A DNA stretch of 11,278 bases from an uncultured Alphaproteobacteria bacterium. Lineage in GTDB: Bacteria > Pseudomonadota > Alphaproteobacteria > Rs-D84. Position 1 is the stretch's first letter. Every line of letters starts with the position of its first letter. This document shows, piece by piece, positions 1-4,821 of this stretch. The stretch covers positions 1-11,278 of the forward strand of contig CAMOCR010000018.1 in NCBI GenBank assembly GCA_946611025.1, given 5' to 3'. The notes beneath the pieces are model-generated. The model searched no databases. It saw nothing but the letters and a program-made list of their open reading frames with translations, and was not told where the DNA came from. Position numbers and translations under genes: made by a program.

Positions 1-94
1 TCAAACCATTGTTTTCGACAACGAAAACACCGTTTGCTTCTTGAAGCGACGACTGCAACGCTGAAATCAAATCTGATTTTTCTTCGCGTCTCAT
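1..94 (-). CDS. rplJ: 50S ribosomal protein L10, N-terminal fragment
   Basis: Only the first 31 codons are in the window; the gene continues past the left edge. From the ATG at 94-92 the protein begins MRREEKSDLISALQ and continues through a segment ending VFVVENNGL, the usual start of L10 (a short helix, then the first strand). L10 forms the base of the ribosomal stalk and carries the L7/L12 dimers. An AAGG-containing ribosome binding site lies about 10 bases upstream. Identity rests as much on position as on sequence: it follows rplK-rplA and an L10-type leader RNA, as in most Proteobacteria. rplL is expected next, outside the window. Confidence 0.9.
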   Translation of the reverse strand, partial: MRREEKSDLISALQSSLQEANGVFVVENNGL

Positions 95-119
95 CTGTAT
101 ACCCTTACTTCTTCGTTTT

Positions 120-240
120 GTTTAACTTTCCACCGGACTTGCATCCAGATGGGGCTTGGTTCCTGCCCCAAAGAATTGTTTCTTTGTCTATGATGGCAAT
201 TAAGCCGTGATTGCACGACACCATCAGTCTTGGACAGAAA
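120..240 (-). promoter_or_regulatory. L10 leader (autoregulatory RNA of rplJ-rplL)
   Basis: The minus-strand transcript between rplA and rplJ folds like the ribosomal protein L10 leader. Flanks UUUC-UGUC and GACA-AAGAAA can pair. Inside them sit AAGACUGAUGGUG and GCUUAAUUGCCAUCAUAGAC, whose GAUGG/CCAUC stem, CUUAAU internal segment and UAGAC closing strand are hallmarks of the family. A CGUG-CAAU-CACG hairpin sits inside. Downstream come a GGGGC/GCCCC hairpin (plus-strand arms 151-155 and 165-169) and a CUGGA/UCCGG hairpin before the rplJ start. In known cases the L10-L7/L12 complex binds this RNA and represses its own translation. The fold was read by eye and the exact ends are approximate. 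Confidence 0.8.
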
Positions 241-250
241 TCTTGTTTTT

Positions 251-275
251 GCTTTGGGCAATAATTACCCAAAGC
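251..275 (-). repeat. Perfect 8-bp inverted repeat after rplA
   Basis: GCTTTGGG (251-258) and CCCAAAGC (268-275) form a perfect stem with a 9-base loop directly behind the rplA stop codon. On the operon (minus) strand the stem is followed by an A-rich stretch rather than a T run, so it does not look like an intrinsic terminator. It may be an RNA-stabilising or processing hairpin between rplA and the L10 leader, uncoupling the levels of rplKA and rplJL. That role is inference. Confidence 0.6.
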
Positions 276-281
276 AAATTA

Positions 282-956
282 TTATTTTACATCGATTTTC
301 AGGCCTGGACCTTGGGTTGTTGCAACTGCTGCACCCAAGATATATTGACCCTTAGACGATGCTGGTTTAATCTTTTTCAATTGATCAATCAATGCATTTG
401 CATTTTCAACCAATTGTTCCGTTGTGAACGACATTTTACCAATACCGGCATGAATAATGCCCTTCTTTTCGGCACGATATTCAATTTGACCCGCCTTGGC
501 AACTTTGACTGCTTCGGCAACATTGTTTGTGACCGTACCCAATTTTGGATTCGGCATCAAACCCTTTGGTCCCAAAACACGTGCAACCTTGGACATTTTT
601 GGCATCATGTCTGGTGTTGCGATAACGCGGTCGAAATTGATTTGACCACCGGCGACGGCTTCAATCAATTCTTCGCCACCGACAACATCGGCACCTGCTT
701 TCTTGGCTTCGTCTTGGGAATTGATTGTGAACACGGCAACGCGAACCTTTTTACCGGTACCATTTGGCAACGACAACATTCCACGAATGTTTTGGTCAGC
801 CTTGGTCACGTCAATACCCAAACGGATTGCGATTTCCAAACTTTCATCAAACTTTTTTGAAACATATGGGCGCAAAGCTTCGATTGCATCTGCAATTGTG
901 TAAACTTTGTTTTTGTCCAATGCCGCCCATGCTTGCTGTCTTTTCGTAGCTTTCAT
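282..956 (-). CDS. rplA: 50S ribosomal protein L1
   Basis: A 224-residue protein, close to the usual ~230. L1 forms the mobile L1 stalk near the ribosomal E site and, in many bacteria, represses its own mRNA. The sequence starts MKATKRQQAWAALD. It has the domain I segment FDESLEIAIRLGID, the domain II core with GADVVGGEEL, and the L1 signature region MPNPKLGTVTNNV followed by AGQIEYRAEKKGIIHAGIGK. The start codon lies 3 bases after the rplK stop, and its ribosome binding site (GGTGGAGGAA) is embedded in the last codons of rplK, so the two are translationally coupled. Nothing unusual is seen. Confidence 0.97.
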   Translation of the reverse strand: MKATKRQQAWAALDKNKVYTIADAIEALRPYVSKKFDESLEIAIRLGIDVTKADQNIRGMLSLPNGTGKKVRVAVFTINSQDEAKKAGADVVGGEELIEAVAGGQINFDRVIATPDMMPKMSKVARVLGPKGLMPNPKLGTVTNNVAEAVKVAKAGQIEYRAEKKGIIHAGIGKMSFTTEQLVENANALIDQLKKIKPASSKGQYILGAAVATTQGPGLKIDVK

Positions 957-959
957 GTC

Positions 960-1391
960 TTATTCCTCCACCTTTACGCCCATAGAACGACATTGACCCG
1001 CAACGATGTTCATTGCAGATTCAACAGTAGAGCAATTCAAATCAGGCATTTTTGCTTCAGCAATTTGTTTGATTTGGTCTTTTGTGATTGTACCAACAAA
1101 ATCGCGACCAGGTTTGTGTGAACCGATTTTCAACTTCAATGCTTTTTTAATATAGTACGACACAGGTGGCAATTTCATAATGAATTCGAAACTGCGGTCT
1201 GTATAGACTGTAATAATGCATGGAATCGGCATACCCGGTTCTTTGTCTGCGGTTTTGTCATTAAATTGTTTGCAGAATTCGGCGATATTCACACCCGCCG
1301 CACCCAATGCCGGCCCAATCGGGGGCGCTGGATTTGCTTGTTTTGCAGGGACGACCAGTTTGACCAATCCCTTGACTTCTTTCTTTGCCAT
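960..1391 (-). CDS. rplK: 50S ribosomal protein L11
   Basis: A 143-residue protein of normal length. L11 binds the GTPase-associated region of 23S rRNA. Its N-terminal domain carries the proline-rich KQANPAPPIGPALGAAGVNI segment, the hallmark of the family and the region that contacts rRNA and thiostrepton. The C-terminal RNA-binding domain follows, with KIGSHKPGRDFVGTITKDQI and a closing CRSMGVKVEE. The start ATG is preceded by GGAGTGAATAA, a good ribosome binding site. It lies between nusG and rplA in the standard operon order. Confidence 0.97.
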   Translation of the reverse strand: MAKKEVKGLVKLVVPAKQANPAPPIGPALGAAGVNIAEFCKQFNDKTADKEPGMPIPCIITVYTDRSFEFIMKLPPVSYYIKKALKLKIGSHKPGRDFVGTITKDQIKQIAEAKMPDLNCSTVESAMNIVAGQCRSMGVKVEE

Positions 1392-1485
1392 TTATTCACT
1401 CCATTTTGTTTTGTTGTGTTGTGGTGCGATGTGGCGCATCTACCACGATTGTGCGATTTTACAAAATCGCGAAAACTGTTTTGTG
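1392..1485 (-). other. nusG-rplK intercistronic spacer with hairpin
   Basis: This 94-base spacer holds a near-perfect hairpin, GCGATTT (1453-1459) pairing with AAATCGC (1464-1470) across a TACA loop. No T run follows on the minus strand, so it is not a clear terminator. I see no convincing -10/-35 pair for a separate rplK promoter, though a weak one cannot be excluded. The rplK ribosome binding site is at its rplK-proximal end. Confidence 0.5.
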
Positions 1486-2019
1486 TTATACGCGTTCAAC
1501 CTGGGCAAAGTCCAATTCCACACTGGTTTCACGACCAAACACCAAAATTGTCACGGTCATTTTTTGTTTCACATTATCGACTTCGCTAATAACACCATTG
1601 AAACCTGCAAATGGTCCATCAATAACATGCACTTCTTGACCAACTTCGTATGTAATATCATCAACGGCGACCGCACCTTCTTCAACCTGTTTCATCAGGC
1701 GGCGCGCTTCTTCTTCGCTAACTGCGATTGGTTTTTGTTTTGCGCCCAAGAACATAACCACCTGGGGCATCAATTTCACCAAAGAAAATGTTTCATTGTT
1801 CATAACCATTTGAACAACAATATAACCCGGGAAAAATTTCTTTTCAGATTTGACGCGTTTACCAGCTTTAATTTCAACAACTTCACGTGTTGGAACCAAA
1901 ATTTCACCAAAAAACGCATTCAAACGACGCTTGTCAATTTGTTCACGCAAACCACGTGCGACCTTGTCTTCACAGCCCGTATGAACATTCACAACAAACC
2001 ATTGCATTTTGTCTTCCAT
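1486..2019 (-). CDS. nusG: Transcription termination/antitermination factor NusG
   Basis: A 177-residue protein, near the E. coli length of 181. NusG binds RNA polymerase through its N-terminal domain and contacts Rho or ribosomal protein S10 through its C-terminal KOW domain. The N-terminal domain has the diagnostic MQWFVVNVHTGCEDKVA and FFPGYIVVQM segments. The C-terminal KOW domain has YEVGQEVHVIDGPFAGFNGV and ends in TVTILVFGRETSVELDFAQV, all standard. A ribosome binding site (GAAGGAAG) precedes the ATG at 2019; a second ATG four codons in is also possible. It lies 23 bases after secE, the usual partner. Confidence 0.97.
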   Translation of the reverse strand: MEDKMQWFVVNVHTGCEDKVARGLREQIDKRRLNAFFGEILVPTREVVEIKAGKRVKSEKKFFPGYIVVQMVMNNETFSLVKLMPQVVMFLGAKQKPIAVSEEEARRLMKQVEEGAVAVDDITYEVGQEVHVIDGPFAGFNGVISEVDNVKQKMTVTILVFGRETSVELDFAQVERV

Positions 2020-2042
2020 TTATACTTCCTTCGCTAGTATTC

Positions 2043-2222
2043 TTAGAAAATCCAATTTACAACCGCATTCAGCGCACTATCGACAATAAACAAAAACAAT
2101 GTCGCCAAACCCGAAAACACCAGAATCATGATTGTGGCACGAATAACTTCGTCACGCGATGGCCACACAATCTTGAACCATTCGCTACGTACAGATTTAA
2201 TAAATTCCAGCATTTTTTTCAT
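2043..2222 (-). CDS. secE: Preprotein translocase subunit SecE
   Basis: A small single-span membrane protein of the SecYEG channel; SecE clamps the two halves of SecY. From the ATG at 2222 it is 59 residues: an amphipathic helix with FIKSVRSEWFKIVWPSRDEV (the conserved W-P-S/T-R motif), then a membrane helix ATIMILVFSGLATLFLFIV. This matches the short alphaproteobacterial form. A TTG at 2252 in the same frame would add ten residues (LKHFKNWANF), but neither start has a strong ribosome binding site. I prefer the ATG because it gives the family's usual length. It lies between tRNA-Trp and nusG, the canonical place. Confidence 0.9.
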   Translation of the reverse strand: MKKMLEFIKSVRSEWFKIVWPSRDEVIRATIMILVFSGLATLFLFIVDSALNAVVNWIF

Positions 2223-2273
2223 AAAATTCGCCCAATTTTTAAAGTGTTTCAATCATTGTCGCCCAGTTTTATC

Positions 2274-2347
2274 TGGCAGGGGCAGAAGGAATCGAACCCT
2301 CATCCGCGGTTTTGGAGACCGATATTCTACCGTTGAACTATGCCCCT
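2274..2347 (-). tRNA. trnW: tRNA-Trp (anticodon CCA)
   Basis: Read on the minus strand, the acceptor AGGGGCA pairs in all seven positions with TGCCCCT, followed by discriminator G and an encoded CCA (2274-2276). The D arm is GTTCAACGGTAGAAT. The anticodon loop CTCCAAA places CCA at positions 34-36. The T arm is GAGGG-TTCGATT-CCTTC. The anticodon stem has four clean pairs; the outermost pair appears to be T-C, a mismatch where relatives have T-A. Placement directly ahead of secE-nusG is typical of Proteobacteria, so it is probably cotranscribed with the operon. Confidence 0.95.
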
Positions 2348-2352
2348 AATAC

Positions 2353-2382
2353 TTATAAAATATCGCCCGATTTCTGCCGCAA
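2353..2382 (-). promoter_or_regulatory. Probable sigma-70 promoter of the tRNA-Trp-secE-nusG operon
   Basis: On the minus strand TTGCGG (2382-2377) and TTATAA (2358-2353) form a -35/-10 pair with an 18-base spacer, placing transcription start at or just before the tRNA 5' end. Hexamer match is moderate, and a start this close to the mature 5' end would leave almost no leader for RNase P. Another promoter slightly upstream is possible. Confidence 0.4.
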
Positions 2383-2518
2383 TACCCCCAATGATCTGCG
2401 CTAAGATACCACAGCCATATAAAAAATCAAGTGGAAATATTATAAAGTTTTAAAAAAATCCATGCAAGTAAAATTTCATCGCTTTATTTGTTAATTATTA
2501 ATTTTATGTAATTTTTGC

Positions 2519-2548
2519 TTGCACCACCACCGACATTTTGTCTACAAT
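2519..2548 (+). promoter_or_regulatory. Promoter of the VirB8-VirB9-VirB10-like operon
   Basis: TTGCAC (2519-2524) and TACAAT (2543-2548) are spaced by 18 bases. Directly upstream is a strongly AT-rich tract (about 2435-2515) that could act as an UP element. Predicted start is about 2555, giving a 5' leader of only about 20 bases before the GTG at 2574. Because the -10 box lies downstream of the in-frame TTG at 2538, this promoter argues for the GTG start. The interval between here and the tRNA otherwise shows nothing I can name. Confidence 0.6.
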
Positions 2549-2573
2549 CAGCATATCACAGGGGGAGAAATTC

Positions 2574-3251
2574 GTGCAAAACCGCATAGAACCGCCAATT
2601 TTACTGTCTCGTGTTTTGACGCTTGTCTTTGCGGCAACGCTGGTTGTTTTGGCTGTTTTGATAATAACACTGTATAATTTGTTCCCACTTAATCGACCAG
2701 AGGTATTCTTTTTGCGTTCCGCCAATACGAATGCAACAGAAATTACATTGACCCAGGTCATGCCCGCTGGTGACGATTTTGACCGATATAAACGGGCATT
2801 TATTGCCGAATATGTCAAGGCGCGAAACGAAATTGTACCAAATATACGAACAATGGAAAAAAATTGGTCTATGCAGGGTGGCGCCGTAAAAACCATGTCA
2901 ACCGATGATGTGTTTGCCGAATTTGTGAATACCGCAATGTACCAAGAATACCTGTTAAATGGGGCTGAATTTGATTTTTCGTGTACGGTTGAATACCCAT
3001 CACGTCCTGTTAATTCGTACAAATCGGATGGTGCGACATATACTGTTGATTTTCAATGGTTTTGTACAAATAGTTATGGACAGACCGACCGAAAAGATTA
3101 TAGAATAAAAATAACATTGATGACCGATGGTGCCCAAAACATGAAATGGGTTGACCACATGGAAAATCCGTTGGGACTGCGTGTGGTGGAATATTCGGTT
3201 GAATCTGGCGATGGCGACCCGTTGGATGCGTTCGTTGTCGGCAATGAATAA
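2574..3251 (+). CDS. VirB8/TrbF-like inner-membrane component of a type IV secretion core
   Basis: A 225-residue bitopic inner-membrane protein. A short cytoplasmic tail is followed by one hydrophobic helix (about residues 13-37, RVLTLVFAATLVVLAVLIIT) and a periplasmic domain. The N-P-L-G-L-R-V motif at residue 198, followed by VVEYSVE, matches the NPLG segment near the C-terminus of VirB8/TrbF proteins. VirB8 is an assembly hub linking the inner-membrane complex with VirB9 and VirB10. The GTG start is chosen because an excellent ribosome binding site, GGGGGAG, lies six bases upstream and the predicted promoter fits it; an in-frame TTG at 2538 has neither. The gene is followed after 22 bases by the VirB9-like gene. 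DotI/IcmL of Dot/Icm systems shares this fold and is the main alternative. On its own the sequence match is modest; the operon makes it convincing. Confidence 0.75.
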   Translation: MQNRIEPPILLSRVLTLVFAATLVVLAVLIITLYNLFPLNRPEVFFLRSANTNATEITLTQVMPAGDDFDRYKRAFIAEYVKARNEIVPNIRTMEKNWSMQGGAVKTMSTDDVFAEFVNTAMYQEYLLNGAEFDFSCTVEYPSRPVNSYKSDGATYTVDFQWFCTNSYGQTDRKDYRIKITLMTDGAQNMKWVDHMENPLGLRVVEYSVESGDGDPLDAFVVGNE

Positions 3252-3273
3252 ATGGTAACGGAAAGGAAAGGAA

Positions 3274-4800
3274 ATGACGTTTTCGCAACTAATAAAATTA
3301 AACATTTCTTTATTGTGCCTGGCCTGTGCATGTGGTGTGCCAATGGTCAATGTCCATGCGGCAACCGCATCAAATGCACACATGATTTCTGGTAATACCA
3401 AGGCCGGATATGCACAATTATCCTGGTCTAAGGGGGCGGTTTTACCGGTAAAATTACGCAGTGGCATGGTGACAATGATAACATTGCCCACAGGTGAACA
3501 AATTGTTGACGGTATATTCGGCGACAATGGATTGTTTGAATATAGTGGTACCGCGGGAACAAATGTTATGTATCTGCAACCCAAAGAAGGTGTCCAGGGT
3601 GGTGATACCAATTTAATTATTCATGGCAAATCGGGTAATCAATATATTTTCTATCTGCGTGCCGAACCATCAAATTCGACCGATGTGACCTATTCCCAGA
3701 TTGATGTTGTTATGGATGGCGCTGCGGCATTACCGAACGCATCTGGCACAGCAACTACGACCGGTTCTATGGGGTCTATATTCAAGAAATCTGCGCCACA
3801 ATCAAACACGGTTGGTGTTGACGGCGAAGATTACGGTTGGATTAAATCGATGAAAATCGACCCATCGGAATTCCGTTTTGATTTAGATATATTTGTTCCA
3901 AATCCAGACGATTATGTGATTGCGCCTGAACGCGTATGGCGCGACCGCATATTTACATACATTGACTTTGGGGACAAGGTTATTTCCATGACCCAGCGTC
4001 CCGTTGTGTCGTTATTGGTCGAAGGGGGCGAATCCCCGGTTGGTTTCCGCACCGATGGCGAAGATGGTCGTTTATTGATTGTCGAAGCGGTTGGCGACAT
4101 GGTTCTGCGCAGCGGTCAACGCATCGTTTGTATCAAAAAGCGTGAAAAGCCATTCTTGATTACAGACACCGCATCTGTCATGGCACTGGCTGAGGCTAAT
4201 GTTGCCCAATCCATGATGTCGGGACAATCACTGAATAATTTGACATATGGATATGATATGGCGGCAATTAATTCGGCGGGCGTGAATAACACCGGAACGC
4301 CGGTTATGGTTGGCAATGTATCGAATAATGCGGCGGCGGGTTATTATGTACCATCGGGCTTTGTCGCCGGCCAGGCACTGCCCCCCCAGGCAACTGTTGC
4401 ACCGGTATCGTCGGGCGCGGTGAATATGATGCCGACCGAACGCGTGACGGCGGGTTCATATTTACCACAATCGAATATACCACTTATTACCAGCAATCAA
4501 TCTGGGGTTGCAGTGGAATTAAAATCAGACACATCGGTCAAGGCATTAAATGACTATTGGACCGGCCTGTTGGCAAAGTTCAGTGGTGATTCAGGCCAGG
4601 GCTTGCTAACCCCGTACAAAGACAGTGTATTCTTTGCTGTTGACGAACAAGGTGTTGGTGAATTGGGGTCATCGGCGACAACGGCGCGTCTGTATCGCCT
4701 GCGTATTGGACCAATGGCAGACATTGATGCGGCACAACGCCTGTGCGACCAATTGTTAAAATTCAGTGGCACCAGTTGCAGTGTCGTACGTATCCAATAA
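3274..4800 (+). CDS. VirB9/TrbG-like outer-membrane core protein with C-terminal SPOR domain
   Basis: A 508-residue exported protein, about twice the length of typical VirB9. Residues 1-29 form a signal peptide, with a likely cleavage after VHA. Residues 45-145 match the VirB9 N-terminal domain: VKLRSGMVTMITLPTGEQI, then a GDN segment, then TNLIIHGKSGNQYIFYLRAE. Residues 200-290 match the C-terminal VirB9 domain: APERVWRDRIFTYIDFG, RPVVSLLVEGGESPVGFRT, LLIVEAVGDMVLRSGQRIVC. A low-complexity Ala/Asn/Ser/Gly linker (about 300-411) follows. Residues 412-506 look like a SPOR domain, most clearly in YRLRIGPMADIDAAQRLC and the closing SCSVVR. SPOR domains bind glycan strands lacking stem peptides, usually at the septum. 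A strong ribosome binding site, AAGGAAAGGAA, precedes the ATG. No canonical lipobox is seen, although cysteines 15, 18 and 20 sit in the signal peptide. DotH/IcmK is the alternative name for this fold. Confidence 0.8.
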   Translation: MTFSQLIKLNISLLCLACACGVPMVNVHAATASNAHMISGNTKAGYAQLSWSKGAVLPVKLRSGMVTMITLPTGEQIVDGIFGDNGLFEYSGTAGTNVMYLQPKEGVQGGDTNLIIHGKSGNQYIFYLRAEPSNSTDVTYSQIDVVMDGAAALPNASGTATTTGSMGSIFKKSAPQSNTVGVDGEDYGWIKSMKIDPSEFRFDLDIFVPNPDDYVIAPERVWRDRIFTYIDFGDKVISMTQRPVVSLLVEGGESPVGFRTDGEDGRLLIVEAVGDMVLRSGQRIVCIKKREKPFLITDTASVMALAEANVAQSMMSGQSLNNLTYGYDMAAINSAGVNNTGTPVMVGNVSNNAAAGYYVPSGFVAGQALPPQATVAPVSSGAVNMMPTERVTAGSYLPQSNIPLITSNQSGVAVELKSDTSVKALNDYWTGLLAKFSGDSGQGLLTPYKDSVFFAVDEQGVGELGSSATTARLYRLRIGPMADIDAAQRLCDQLLKFSGTSCSVVRIQ

Positions 4801-4821
4801 TAAATCGGTGTGTGCGGAAAT

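Noticed and set aside
251..275. Intrinsic terminator between rplA and rplJ
   Set aside because: The stem is perfect but the operon strand has an A-rich, not T-rich, tail, and rplJ is expected to be cotranscribed through its leader.
2274..2347. tRNA-Trp as an integration site for a mobile element carrying the secretion genes
   Set aside because: The secretion genes lie on the tRNA 5' side, while integrases normally use the 3' end; no integrase or second copy of the tRNA 3' end was seen.
2538..2573. TTG start giving a 12-residue longer VirB8-like protein
   Set aside because: No ribosome binding site, and the predicted -10 box lies downstream of this TTG; the GTG at 2574 has a strong GGGGGAG site.
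4810..4821. GTG start for the VirB10-like gene
   Set aside because: No ribosome binding site upstream; the ATG at 4822 has GGAAAT before it.
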